A program made the position numbers and the translations under genes. DNA of 64,000 nucleotides from Brassica napus. Its lineage: Eukaryota; Streptophyta; Magnoliopsida; Brassicales; Brassicaceae. Shown here piece by piece: positions 1 to 11,149 of the stretch (the first letter of the stretch is position 1; every line of letters starts with the position of its first letter). The notes beneath the pieces were generated by a model. It saw only the letters and a program-made list of their open reading frames with translations. It had not been told where the DNA came from and made no database searches. The stretch covers positions 14,965,726 through 15,029,725 of the forward strand of contig NC_063448.1 of the NCBI RefSeq assembly GCF_020379485.1, given 5' to 3'.

Positions 1-373
1 ACCTCATTATTCTCTCCCATACTTTCCCTTTTCCTTGCTGACCCGGCTCCCCATACACAAAGGTTACAAAGAGAATCTGACCTCTGTAACTTATCTGGCA
101 ATCAACGATATTCTTGTCAGCAAACTTCACCTCTACGATCACATCTCGTTTCCACATCAAAGCCAAACCTCCGGATAGACCAATAGGATCCACTACCATC
201 ACCGTATCATATCCCAAAACCACTTTCAAATCGACCACCATATTTTTCTTTTGCTTAGTTTCCATCAAGAACACAATCTCAGGGAAATATATTTTACGTA
301 TCTCCTTGAGACGGGGAATTGTCGAGTCCTGAGACCGTTCCAAGCCTCGGCAATTCCAACTCAGTATCCGCAT
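1..373 (-). CDS. LINE ORF2, N-terminal part of the APE-type endonuclease (runs off window)
   Basis: On the minus strand a frame opens with ATG at 373-371 and stays open to position 1. It begins MRILSWNCRGL, the hallmark start of the apurinic-type endonuclease of plant L1-like LINEs. Further in it has a METK motif (conserved catalytic Glu region) and a GLSGGLALMWK stretch, both typical of this domain. The endonuclease nicks target DNA to prime reverse transcription; the reverse transcriptase would lie outside the window. The start ATG overlaps the stop of ORF1 by one base (TAATG), which suggests termination-reinitiation. No disruption is visible in the ~124 codons present. Family identity is secure; whether the whole element is intact cannot be seen. 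Confidence 0.88.
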   Translation of the reverse strand, partial: MRILSWNCRGLERSQDSTIPRLKEIRKIYFPEIVFLMETKQKKNMVVDLKVVLGYDTVMVVDPIGLSGGLALMWKRDVIVEVKFADKNIVDCQISYRGQILFVTFVYGEPGQQGKGKVWERIMR

Positions 374-1640
374 TATTGATTGGGCAGTCCCCCATTTGGG
401 ACCACCTCTGATTTTGACATTCTCGCAACTCTAGCAAATTCCCCCGCCACAGCCTCAGCTCTTCTCTTGAAAGCACTTTTTATCTCAGTATCGTCAATAC
501 TCTTCTCCTTGGCCCCATCTCCCTCCGAAGCCGGAGATTTCGGCTTAAACTTCCTCATCCTCTTTGGTGGCCTATAGCGCTTGCCTCCCTTTTGTCGTGA
601 AGTCCCGGAAGAGTTAGCGTCTGAGAATCCAGAGCTAAAACCCGTCGAACATTCAAAAAAGATAGGAGAAAGGGCATGATCTCCAGTTTTTCCCCTGAGC
701 AAGTCAGGTACTAATGGTTGGGGATCCCTGATCACCAAGCTTTTGTTTACATTCCCCTTAGACCTTCGCAGTACAACTTGGTTCTCCACATTCTTCAGAG
801 CATAGTCAGAGACTACTCCTTTGCCTTTGTCTAAATCACAGATAACCAAAGGCGGGGACTCCAGTCTCAGAAAGTTCTTTTAACCATTCGGATCATCACT
901 CAAACCCAAGACAGAATTTCTCACACGTTCCTCCCGCACACGCTTTTCTCCACCTTCAGCTGCTAAGAGATATTCACGCATATTTTGTAAAACCTCGGGA
1001 TTAATTTTACGTTTCCCAGTAGCAGGATCCAGACCCACTTGCTCATCACTCAAGACTCCAAAGAGAGGATCGTCTCGATGAATCATCAGCTCTCTTTTCT
1101 GCTTCTCGGCCAAAACCTTCTTCCTATGCTCAAAAGCTTTATCCTTCCTCTCCTGAATTAGCAGTGGGCATTTGTCCTTCTCATGAGTTAGGCGTTGACA
1201 GTGATAGCATATCTTCTGTATCCTCTCAAAGTCGTACCGTAGGGTTACCGTACCCCCACCCGGTAGATTGATAACTTTCGTTTTCCTAACAAGTCTCGAA
1301 ACATCAAAAAAGACCCGTACCCTAACGTAGTCATGACTTTGTGCTTTGTTTGGATCAAAAGCAACCACATCTACCTTACCAATAAAATCACCAAAAGTTC
1401 CAATAGCTTCTTTCGTGTAGTGGTTCACCGGAATGTTTCGAATCTGAACCCAAACCAACAAATACTTCAAATAGTCATCTGGTGGCTTCTCCACCCACCG
1501 ATCAATCACAATGCTCCACTCATTAAACGTCCAAACCCGTTTACGCATCACTTCCTCTAGGTCATGTTCATATTTAAATATGAACTGGAACATGGTTGAC
1601 GATAAAGCCACTTCACGGACTCTATCATAAACTGGTTAGT
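373..1640 (-). pseudogene. LINE ORF1 (DUF4283 / CCHC zinc-knuckle gag-like protein), 5'-truncated, one nonsense codon
   Basis: The minus-strand frame from about 1635 to 373 encodes a DUF4283-type N-terminal domain (residues such as FIFKYEHDLEEVM, VWTFNEWSIVIDRW) and then a zinc knuckle ICYHCQRLTHEKDKCP (C-X2-C-X4-H-X4-C). A basic, low-complexity tail follows. This is the RNA-binding ORF1 of plant LINEs. A TAA at 882-880 interrupts the frame; the same frame continues open from 879 to the stop at 375-373. An upstream TAA at 1638-1636 and the absence of the normal N-terminal residues show that the 5' end is missing, as expected after incomplete reverse transcription. No initiator ATG is evident. 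Confidence 0.82.
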
Positions 1641-2932
1641 ATTATGAAAAATGTGAAAGAGTTAAATATTCATGAAGATTTTAGGGGAAATTCTACTTTA
1701 ACCATAATTTGCATATCAATTTTTAAATTTACCTTCGAAAGATATCCACTTTTTAAAAATACTTTAAATTTACAAATAAAATTTTCATATTAACTGCACT
1801 TTTTATAAAATTTGAAACTTATAACTCTATATCTTTAGAGTATCTCTATCTCTATTTCATAATTTACTCCAAAAATAGAGTATGAACAAAAAAATATAAG
1901 ATTACTCTATAAATGAATTTCATACTCCATTATTAAGGTAAATTAAGAAGTGAAGATCGAGATGCCTTTATGCACACCGTTCCATTTAAAGAAAATTATT
2001 ATTACTCTGCTGTGAGAAATTTTCATAGAAACAAAAACATATAGAAACAAAAACATATGCTATTGGGTACGAAATAAAAAACAGATAATAGTTTAGCAGA
2101 TATTTTTGTCGAACTATGTATTATAGCAATTATAAAGGCAAACAAATTTAATGATTCATAAAATATATATTTTCTTACTAAGAAAAACATAAAAGGGTGG
2201 TGTTGTGATGGTATAAACAATTTTGACAGGTAAAAAAGTTAAGCACCAGCCTGTTACTGCAATGTCATTTGCTCTCTATATCACAAACCTAAAATATAAT
2301 TAATTAACAAATAATCAATTGTTATATAAGAACTGAAATTTTATTATATCGCAGGAATTTAAATAAGGGCAAAATTTTATACCCGTACGAAGAAGATAAC
2401 ACTGATAAGAAGAGAGGATGTGTTATTAAAGGAGAAGGGATAGTGTAATCGTGTTTTTACAAATGATCGAAAACTCCGTATTTATAGAAGAAAAATTATT
2501 GTGCAAATAGTGACAGTGAGACCCACATCTTTAATTATTTCAACATTTTCCACGTTGGAAATGTTTTACTTTCATAACATCAATCATATTTTGGAATGAA
2601 AAAAGAGGTCAACGTCCATCTCCTTGCAAGTTGCAACCATATAATCTGACCGATGACCCAATCGTCCAAAATTAAAATAATAATGCGACTTGAGACTGTG
2701 ACGAAATCTGTCCATTGGTATTTTTCCCTTTTTCAACCTTCTTTCAACCCGAATTCTGATGTTTTGTTTTTGATATGTTTTTTTCTCTCCATGAAGATAT
2801 ACGTGAATGTGACTAAAGGAGCTGTACAAGTTTTCTAGAAGAAAGACGTCTATAATTTAAGTTTTTTTTTTTTGCAAACGGATAATTTAAGTATTTTCAT
2901 AAGATGTTGTAACAGTCGATGTATTTCTTGCA
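1641..2932. other. Intergenic, AT-rich; no gene seen
   Basis: This is AT-rich sequence with only short spurious ORFs. I see no coding signature or recognisable repeat beyond short A/T tracts. Confidence 0.6.
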
Positions 2933-3944
2933 AACTACAAGAAAATGGGACTAGCAGTGAAAAATAACGTTTTTTGGCTTTCTGCTATGGTTGACATACC
3001 CGCTAGTTTTAGATAGCGTTTGTATATTTAGAAACACTATGATAGAACTGTATATTTAAAAATGCTATGATAGCGTATTTTTAATAGCGCATTATTAAAA
3101 TTGCTATCTTTGACTTTTTAAATCTCTAAACCCTTAACAAGTTTTAAACCCTAAACTTTAAACATAACTTCAAAATCTAATTATTTTAATATCAAATCTT
3201 AAATTTAACCTCAAATATTAAATACAAACTCAAAAACTATTTCTTTTTCAATAATTAATCTTAAATCCCAATACCCTAAACCTTTAACCCCGAAACCCTA
3301 TACTCAAACCTTTATTCTAAACTCATAACTTTAAATCTAAAATCTAAATTCAAAACAAAAAAAAAATCAAACTTAAACTTAATTCTTTAAATAAATTCAA
3401 ATTTATTTTCGAATTTTAACTTAAAATTTTAACCTTGAACTCTAAACCTTATATAGTCAAATCTTATATATCATAATAAACCTCAAAACTTCAATTTACA
3501 CATTTAGTTATTAAACTAAATCATAAATCACAAATCTAATATTCTCAAAGTTAAACACCAAACAGTTTTTTTTTTGTATTTTTGTAAACCAATTTAATTA
3601 TAGATAAATTTAAGTAATAAAGAAAATTTGATTCTATGAATAATTTTAATTTTAATTAAGTTTTTATTTTTAAATAATTAAATAATAAATAATTCTAAAA
3701 TAAATAATTCTAAAATAAATAAATTTTAATGTAAATAACAACAAAAATTCATGCTATTAAAGATTCTTTAATTGCATATAAAAAAACGCTATAATATATG
3801 ACAATAAGATAGCATCGCAAAAAACCGCTATCTAAAATACTTGACCTATTATGACGGGCGATGATACAGCGCTTCATAAACCGTTATCGAATTGATAGAT
3901 AGCGTTTTTTCGTCCGCTAATAAAAGCCATTTTTTTTTGTAGTG
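2933..3944. mobile_element. Non-autonomous CACTA-type element (MITE-like), ~1.0 kb
   Basis: The left end reads ACTACAAGAAAATGG (first C of CACTA mutated) and the right end CCATTTTTTTTTGTAGTG, so the element is bounded by the CACTACAAGAAAA inverted terminus of Brassicaceae CACTA elements. Sub-terminal copies of GATAGCG / CGCTATC occur at both ends. The interior (about 3115-3560) is rich in degenerate AAACCCTAA-like motifs. There is no coding capacity. I could not see a clean 3-bp TSD (GCA on the left, AAA on the right). Confidence 0.65.
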
Positions 3945-4471
3945 AAAATGCAAAAGTGCTAACGATTTCTTTTAATATTTTACTTATCCGAGTATTTAAC
4001 AAGAACAAAAAGAATATCACAACATATATATGAATTCATGGGAATAGCATAACTTTTGATAAAAAGTCAACGTGAAATCCAGTGAATCAGCAGCATAACT
4101 TTGCATATGCACTATAATTTAGATAAAACATCGTTTAATAAATTGAAATCAATAGTATTATTTTAACTTCTTTCATCAGCTAATGTTAAAAAAAAATTAC
4201 ATCCGTTGCCAGAAAGCTTACATCTCGCAACATGCAGTTAATGAGAATCAACAGTTCAGACTTGACATTCAAGCCACTAAACAACACACTTTACTTGTCG
4301 TTCGAATTAACAACCATGGGAGCAATTGACAATAAGAAAAGAAGAATATAGCACTCGTGAAAATTAAAACATAAAAATATTTATACATAAAATATGTGTG
4401 CCATTCATATAGTGGCTATATTTCGATCTATTGTTTCCTAATCAAACATCAATATGAACACAATTCCCTTC
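3945..4471. other. Intergenic; nothing recognisable
   Basis: AT-rich sequence between the CACTA-type MITE and the SINE, with no coding signal. Confidence 0.55.
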
Positions 4472-4655
4472 TTTTTTTTTGTTAACTAACCAGGGATGTC
4501 TGGAATTTAGGTACAAATATTCTCTTAGGCGGAGAAATTGTTCTTTCTTATAACAAGATATAGTATAAGCTTCTCTCCCACCGAATTCGAACCAGAATTG
4601 CGTAACAACAGCAATGCTTTCGCTTAAACCAACTGGTTTACCACGTCCGGTGGCA
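4472..4655 (-). mobile_element. tRNA-derived SINE, minus strand
   Basis: Read on the minus strand, a pol III A-box-like motif (TAAACCAGTTGG, within 4629-4640) is followed about 40 bp later by a B box (GGTTCGAATTC, 4593-4583). A short body and an A-rich tail (plus-strand T run 4472-4480) follow. This is the layout of Brassicaceae SINEs. The 95-aa ORF that overlaps it is not a gene. Confidence 0.65.
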
Positions 4656-5986
4656 AAATCCATAATTCTTTTTTTCAATACCATTTCTGAATTATAATTT
4701 AAATGTTTACAAGGCACATGTTTGAACATGAAAATGGCAGAAAATAAAATATTGGAAGCTTTTATGAAACTCTATAAAGCAAAATGTTTTTGAGCTTTTT
4801 ATGAAACTCTATAAACCAAAATCCCTTATTCTTGTCTAAGAAAACTTTATAATAACGTGGCACATCAAGAAAGAACGTCAAACCCACTAATGGTTGAAAC
4901 TTGGCCCTTGTCTTATTAGGTTTCGTGATTCTTTTCCTAACCTTCCCAAATGGTCGGTGCACTATGCAAGGCTTGTAATGTTCTCTTTTTTTTTTAATGT
5001 ATGGTGGCTTTGGCCGGAACGGCGGAACACTAGTAAGAGATGTTGATGAGACTCAATACGATGTTAATGTCAAGATCCTCTTTTTTTTCTTTACACTCTA
5101 GGATGATGAGGTGAATCTATATGCTATAGTGCCTATCCATTTCTTCATCATTGTCATGATATCTAAAACCCATACTTAATTATACTCTTGGGACCTCCTA
5201 AAAGACACACTGAATTTTTGATAGCGTGTTGCTTTGTTATCTTCTTTGCCCACTTTAGGGACATCCATGTGTCAGTTTTCCCTCTTTTCTTTTTATCCTA
5301 ATTTTTAAACGTTGAATAGTTTGTTAACGACATCCAATACAATTAGTTGTTCAATTTTTGGTTAAGCATTTGGTTGTGAAAAATTGAGAAGAATTAAAGT
5401 TGAATCTAGTTTTGGAAAAGTTTAACGCGGTTTGGTTTTTCTTTGAATTCAATACTTGTAATTTAGTCTTTTTCTTTTTGCTATCATTTCATATAATTTT
5501 GAACAGAATTGTTAGACATCGCATGTGCAAAGTATGCTACATTCAAGATTGTTCGCTCGAACCATTGTGGTCTAGTTCTAAAATGTATTACACACGTGCA
5601 TGGTGCCTTTCTGCAAATTTACTTCGATTTAGACACTGATTGTCTATTTACAATTTTGCTTATCAAACACATCATCAATCTTAACAGTGGTAAACTGTTA
5701 CAGATGAAATTTTATAAGAAAGTTCTAGAAAAGTAATAGTAGTATATGCTACTCTTTCTGTTTTTACCCTTCTTTTCAACTTTTCCATGAATAATACATC
5801 TACTAAATTTTTTTCATTTCTTTTTCTGTAATTGGTGAGAACACAGACGAATCCAAAGTAAAAAAATCACCCTCTGTATCTATATAGGTTTGACGTTTGC
5901 ATAAGAACTAATTTTGTAAGTGGGTGAAAATAAACTGATGAGATTTTTTCTTGAGAGAGTTGAACAAGTACAAAACTAAACTCTAA
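4656..5986. other. Intergenic; short tandem duplication near 4757-4822
   Basis: No gene is seen. A ~30-bp segment (core ATGAAACTCTATAAA) occurs twice, near 4762 and 4800. The rest is AT-rich and featureless up to the CPN10 promoter. Confidence 0.5.
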
Positions 5987-6053
5987 TGGGCCTGGGCTGC
6001 TTAAAGGCCCAAGAAATCGTAAAACCCCCAACACAAGCTTCAGCTTAAACCCT
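5987..6053 (+). promoter_or_regulatory. Site II elements and telo-box upstream of CPN10
   Basis: TGGGCC at 5987-5992, TGGGCT at 5993-5998 and GGCCCA at 6006-6011 form a cluster of site II motifs. A telo-box-like AAACCCT lies at 6047-6053. The cluster is 54-120 bp upstream of the CPN10 ATG. In plants this combination is known to bind TCP factors and marks promoters of mitochondrial, ribosomal and other growth-linked housekeeping genes. That fits a mitochondrial co-chaperonin; its function here is inferred. Confidence 0.6.
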
Positions 6054-6106
6054 GGAGACTAAAATCTTACGGAGCTTGATTCCATCTCCGTCGTCGTAAG
6101 AGAAAA

Positions 6107-6554
6107 ATGGCGAAGCGATTGATCCCGACGTTAAACCGTGTGTTGGTTGAGAAGATTCTTCAACCGTCGAAGACCGTCTCCGGCATTCTCCTACCGGAAA
6201 CATCTTCTCAGGTAAAGAGCCTCTCTTGATCCGATCCGCTCATTGAAAAACATAAAATTTGATGGATTTGAATGAACGCAGTTGAATTCGGGGAGGGTGA
6301 TAGCAGTTGGTCCTGGAGCGAGAGACAGAACCGGGAATCTGATTCCGGTTTCGGTTAAGGAAGGAGACAGTGTTCTTTTGCCTAAGTTCGGTGGTACTCA
6401 AGTGAAGCTCGGAGAGAAAGAGTATATGTTCTTAACCTGTTCGATGTTATTCCTCTGAGAGTTTAGTTTTAATGATTTTCACTGTGTGTTTCGTCTCGTT
6501 TGCAGGTTTCTTTTGTATAGGGATGAAGATCTCATGGCTACTCTTCATGATTGA
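6107..6554 (+). CDS. CPN10: GroES-like 10-kDa chaperonin (CPN10), At1g23100-like
   Basis: Three exons, 6107-6211, 6282-6421 and 6506-6554, all with GT-AG borders, give 97 residues with no disruption. The protein starts MAKRLIPTLNRVLVEKI and has the GroES fold signature: the mobile loop (TVSGILLPETSSQ), a VIAVGPGARD segment, GDSVLLPKFGGTQVKL and the C-terminal LYRDEDLMATLH. Ten-kDa co-chaperonins cap CPN60 rings during protein folding. Single-domain plant versions of this length are mitochondrial or possibly cytosolic, and import can use an uncleaved N-terminus. The length and the first ~30 residues best fit the At1g23100 paralogue from memory. The site II/telo-box cluster upstream fits housekeeping expression. 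This is one of the intact host genes in the window. Confidence 0.94.
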
Positions 6555-6781
6555 TGTGTTGAGACTAGAGAGAGAGAGATTTGAGTTGATGATTGCTCTC
6601 TGTTATGTTTTCTGCAATTTTTCATCGGTTTCGACTTTTGGATCAATTTTATGAATTGATGAATCAATGTTGGCAAATAATTTTCATTTCATGATCATAC
6701 AATATCCATCTAGTTCTTACGTAGGACATAACCGTCTACAATGCTTCTAGTAATGTCGGCTGATTAGGAGTAATAGATAAA

Positions 6782-7006
6782 CTATTTGGTCTGTTCCGAA
6801 AATGGAAAGGTTCCTTGGAACATTTGGAAATCTAATCCAGTAGTCAAGAAGCTTTTTACATGTTCCAACTCCAATGGCTTCCACGAGGTGCCAACCAGCG
6901 TGAAGAAATCTTCAGCTATGAACAGAGCACCTCCTATCAAAGAAGACATCATGTGTACGTTATGATCTGTGTTGAGATCTGGATCCTTTAAGCTTCTTTT
7001 AGCCAT
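6782..7006 (-). CDS. Small conserved-looking protein at the At1g23110 position
   Basis: A 74-codon ORF on the minus strand starts MAKRSLKDPDLNTDHNVHMM. A hydrophobic stretch follows (SSLIGGALFIAEDFFTLVG), then a W/L-rich segment and FQMFQGTFPF near the end. It lies tail-to-tail with CPN10, about 230 bp downstream, exactly where Arabidopsis has a small uncharacterised gene between CPN10 and the MLP cluster. Its composition is unlike the neighbouring TE DNA. I do not recognise a domain. The true 3' end may be longer if a donor lies within the last codons. Treat it as a probable but unproven gene. Confidence 0.5.
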   Translation of the reverse strand: MAKRSLKDPDLNTDHNVHMMSSLIGGALFIAEDFFTLVGTSWKPLELEHVKSFLTTGLDFQMFQGTFPFSEQTK

Positions 7007-7194
7007 TCATAACTTTGGTTTTCAATTCCCAGATCCCTTTAGAGACACTTGACAAACCATAACTGAATCTAACTGGATAAATTTTCTGAAGAAGACGAAT
7101 ATGGAGATGAGTTAATAGAAAGGTGGAACCTAGCTGTCGTTGTGGCGATCATTGTGTAATCTACCCAGGGCCAGCTCAAGAATTTCACGGACCC

Positions 7195-7387
7195 TTAGGG
7201 CAACATTATAGGTGGTCCCTTAAGCTGGGCCCTTAAGCGTAGGGTCCCTTAACTTTTAACTAAAAACGCTAAGGGACTTCTCTAAAGTCCCTTATTTAAG
7301 GGCCGTTCCTTAGCGTTTTTAGTTAAAAGCTAAGGGACCCTACACTTAAGGACCCAGCCTAAGGGACCACCTATAATGTTGCCCTTA
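7195..7387. mobile_element. Tourist-like (PIF/Harbinger) MITE, foldback, 187 bp
   Basis: Left terminus GGGCAACATTATAGGTGGTC (7198 on) and right terminus ending ACCTATAATGTTGCCC (to 7384) are inverted repeats. They extend inward almost to the centre, so the element folds into a hairpin. It is flanked by TTA at 7195-7197 and 7385-7387, the 3-bp TSD typical of PIF/Harbinger elements. Confidence 0.78.
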
Positions 7388-8215
7388 GTGCAAATGTTTT
7401 TTTGGACCCTTAAACATAACTAGATCTCGACCGTGCGGGTGATTATTTTATTTTTACACACATAATTATTTCTTTTACATGATTAATTGTAATATTTACC
7501 ATATTACTAATTGTTTAATATAACATTTTAATACACAACAATTTTATAGTCCGCATGTAATAATTTAATTTATTTGTTTTAAATTTTTCATATTTTAAAT
7601 AATGTGATACAAAATTTTAAATTGAAAAATTTTACTGGTGAAAGATCAAAAAAATTATTGAAAAAAATTATATTAAATTAATATCGCAGATTAATACAAA
7701 AATGTACATGTGTTTAGTTATAATTAGAATATTAGTTAGATATTTTAAAATTTCGTTTTAGTTAAAATAAATATAAATTTAATTTTAAAATAAACACGAC
7801 ATTAACTAAATATTTAAAAGTTTTTTTTAAGTGAAAAATGAATATACATCTATGTTAAACAAACACGAAATTACTTAAATATTTAAAAGGTTTATTTTAA
7901 TAAAAAATGTTATATATATTTATATTTATATTGTAAATAAAAAATATAAAAAGATTTTATTCAGATATAATTTTAGAGTAAATATAGGAATATCTATTTG
8001 ATTTGTTTGTCTTAGAATAATTCAAATAATTTAAATATTTATACAAAAATTAATTTTAACATCTTTCTAAGGAGTGGTCCAAATTAAAAAATCACACATG
8101 AATTAAGTCATGACTTCTCTTTTAATATAATAGATATCGATTTACAGTTTTCATAATTATTTTTTAAAAAACAAGTATAATAAGTAACATTTGATAATTT
8201 TTCTGATGGAAACAA

Positions 8216-8253
<38 letters not shown>

Positions 8254-8511
8254 CTTTTACGGCCTTTATATTTATTTTAAAATAGAACTACATATATATA
8301 TTTCTTAAACCGTGTCCTTAGCTATTAAGAAATATGAGGACATTGGATTAAATCTGGGGCGGTCGCACCGTTTGTCCCCCACTTAGCCGTCTTTGAATCT
8401 ACCTATCCCTGGTACTTCTTCAACTTTCCCCTAGAGGTATGTATAGATGCGATGCGATTTCACCTCCAGCTAGAGAGTTTGCATACACCTTTGTGTTCAG
8501 ATTTTTTTCTA
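7388..8511. other. AT-rich intergenic with a possible Helitron end and a (TA)n microsatellite
   Basis: Near 7420-7440 the string ACTAGATCTCGACCGTGCGGG resembles the inverse of the CTAG-ending 3' terminus of Brassicaceae Helitrons. I saw no second end, so this is weak. A (TA)n run lies at about 8220-8251. No gene is seen. Confidence 0.4.
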
Positions 8512-11149
8512 GAGTGATTTACACTATAGGACAGTTTATGAGTTTTTATTACATTTTAAGACAGTTTTTGCTCCTAAAGTAGTTTCCTAACTACAAGCTA
8601 ACTAATCTTATTCTTCTAACAAAATGGGTCCCATAGTTTTTAATCTTATTTTCTTTCTCTCTTTAATGACAGCAAAACTTGAAGAAAGATACGAAAATAA
8701 AGCTTTAATGGCAAAAGTGGATGAAGAAGCTGAAGATAAAAAAGTTTTGTTGCATTTCTTTTTATTTAATTCATCACCTTCTTCGGCAACAAAGTGTAAC
8801 GATAACAAAATTTATTGTCGTCTTCGAATCACTAGCCGCTAAATTAGGGCCAGATCTACACTGCGAGCACCAAACGGCCACACCCTCTGTCATTGCTCGA
8901 GCTCTCATGTGTGAAGCGGCTGTAAATCAAAAATGACCACATCCTCTGTAGGCGAGCTCCTACGGCGAATCACCACTCCGCTGCCTCATTTAGTCATCGA
9001 AGAATCACCTCCGCTGCGCTCATATCTACCGATGTGGCCGTCTGGAATCCTTGTGGGTCGTCCTCTCCGTCACAGAGTGAAAGCTTCAGAACAACAATGG
9101 TCAAGGTTCTAGTTTTTGCACGTTTGGTCCTTCAAGATTTTCTTTTTCATTTTTGACTTTAGACTTTTGGATTTGCAAAAATGACCTTTGATTTTACCCC
9201 AAACTTATTTATGTCAATTTTAACCTTTGTTATATGCAAATAAGCACACCAATGTTTTTCCATGGGGTATTATTTATTTATTGTGTACGCAGTTGTAACG
9301 ATATATGTATGTAATCATATGTAATCATTATGTACACAAAATTTCACTATCCACACGTTCATCGTTCATATGTACACCATGTAACTTGTGCAATGATTAA
9401 TATGTACACACTGTACAAAATATTTATTTTAGCTAAAATTACAAACTACTCTCTCCATTTCCGAAAGAAGGATTTTCTCAAATATATACGCATATTAAGG
9501 CAAAAGACAAGTAATCACTTGTAAAAATATCACAAACATATTACTAAGGTTTTACAAAATGCACAAAAGAAATGAAACTATAACTTTTGAAGTCATTTGA
9601 TGTGTATACTATACCACGTACACAATTTTTTTATTGTCCACATGTACATTGATTCACATGTATGAATTTTTTTATTATCCACATGTACATTGATTCACAT
9701 GTACGCAAATTAACTTCTTTTTTTGTACGCAATTTAACTTGTACAATAGTACATTGATTCATAGACCTCTCATGTAATGATGCAGCATGTATATTTTCAG
9801 GCAATAGACAAGTAATCACCTGTAAAAATATCATAAACATATTACTAAAGTTTTACAAAATGCACAAAACAAATGAAATTATAACTTTTGAAGCCATTTG
9901 ATGTGTACACTATACCATATACACAATTTTATTATTATCCACATGTACATTGATTCACATGTACACAAATTAACTTGTACAACAATACATGAACACCATA
10001 TAATTTCACTATCCTCGTACACATAAACATGAAACATGTAGGTCTTCCAACTTAGAGCAAAAAATATGTACATCGATTTATTTATACATTGATCAAGTTA
10101 TGATGATGATTTTAATAGTTTTTAGTATAGTTGCTCAGAAAAATAAATAAGATAAATCACATGTGTACATGTAGACATTGCTCAAGTATATAGGATAAAA
10201 ATGAAACTTTATTTAAATCATTTATACCGGTCATCTATAATATAGCTAGTGTCCACATGGACACCCAAAATCATTGATATTCTTTTGGAGTTTTATGTTT
10301 GCTTCTATTATGGACAACATCAATGATATTTTGTGTACAAAGTAGCATAGACAATTTATCAGTGTGAACATATGAATTATGGGACCAAATCAAAAGGATT
10401 TATTTTCCAATCAGAAACATCTGAGGCATCAACGAAATGAAGCAAAATGGCATGGACCAATGTTGCAAAATCAGAATATTTGCTTGGTCTGGATTTCACA
10501 ATTAAAAGTTTTGGGAAATATTCGTGAACATAATAGAATTTTGAGCCAAATTTGAGAATAAACAAGATTTGGAGGACCATATGTGTAAATAACCAAAACT
10601 TGACCATTGTTTCTCCAGTGAAGCTTTCTCTTCGATCTGCGACTAAAGTGACGACGATTCCAACGTCCACAACTCTGGTCCCGAGCATGATGACCACGGC
10701 GAGGAGGAGACGATTTGATCTTGACGTGGATAGCGGTAGAGCTATGTCGGAATGGAGCTTAGGGTTTGAGGTCGCCGACAATGGAGTTTCAGTTGGAGAA
10801 GAAACGACGGTTGTTCATTGGAGAAGAAACCACAAGGTTTTTTACCACTCCAAAAATGATCTTGTTTCTCTTTTTGTTCTATTTTCATGAACGGTTGTTC
10901 ATCATAGAAGAAATTCTTGTTTGAAATCATGGGAGGAATTGTCTATATTTTGTTACTAAAGATCAATTCTTTTCACGTGATAAACTCGCTCTGCAAATTT
11001 CAATTTTTTATTTGATTTGTGAAAAAAAAAATTAATTTTGAGAAAAGAGAAAACATGGAAAGGAGTGCGAAGAAGTGGGACCTAGTAGTTATAGCTTGTT
11101 TTGGTTTCAATTAGTAAACGTAACGAAAAAAAAAAGTTAGACAAAAGTG
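8512..11149. mobile_element. Foldback/MULE-like element, copy A (long TIRs, non-coding)
   Basis: The left TIR starts GAGTGATTTACACTATAGGA at 8512 and runs to about 9140. The inverted counterpart is at about 10560-11149: its segment 10573-10630 is the reverse complement of the left segment around 9080-9125 (ACAATGGTCAAG, then a TTTGGTCC-like motif). The outermost right ~80 bp are missing, because copy X starts abruptly at 11150. The core (about 9290-10370) is an ACATGTAC-rich array. There is no transposase. The first 1.09 kb (8512-9603) is nearly identical to 15526-16613. The family name is not known to me; long TIRs and lack of coding fit non-autonomous Mutator-like/foldback elements. Confidence 0.62.
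9290..10370. repeat. ACATGTAC-rich internal array with ~315-bp tandem duplication
   Basis: Motifs such as CACATGTACATTGATTCACA recur at about 9638-9710 and 9940-9965. A block beginning CAAGTAATCAC-TGTAAAAATATC is present at about 9508-9665 and again at about 9810-9965. The motif ACATGTAC-T is near-palindromic. The array makes short spurious ORFs. Confidence 0.65.

Larger units (their letters stand above)
1..1640 (-). mobile_element. L1-like LINE, 5'-truncated, minus strand
   Basis: ORF1 and the start of ORF2 are in the normal LINE order on the minus strand. The 5' truncation point lies near 1635-1645, where homology to ORF1 stops. The 3' end is outside the window, so target-site duplications cannot be checked. 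Confidence 0.82.

Noticed and set aside
4583..4640. tRNA gene suggested by A and B boxes
   Set aside because: No cloverleaf or anticodon arm can be drawn, and the poly-A tail and body fit a tRNA-derived SINE.
7420..8511. Helitron on the minus strand ending at 7421
   Set aside because: Only a weak CTAG-type end without a convincing hairpin, and no TC-type 5' end was found.
8608..8936. Short ORFs repeated at 8624-8936 and 15735-15965
   Set aside because: They lie in the duplicated TIR of the foldback family; the two copies differ in frame and have no domain.
10377..10890. Overlapping 134- and 112-codon ORFs
   Set aside because: They lie in the right TIR of foldback copy A; the opposite-strand overlap and sequence shared with the left TIR argue against genes.
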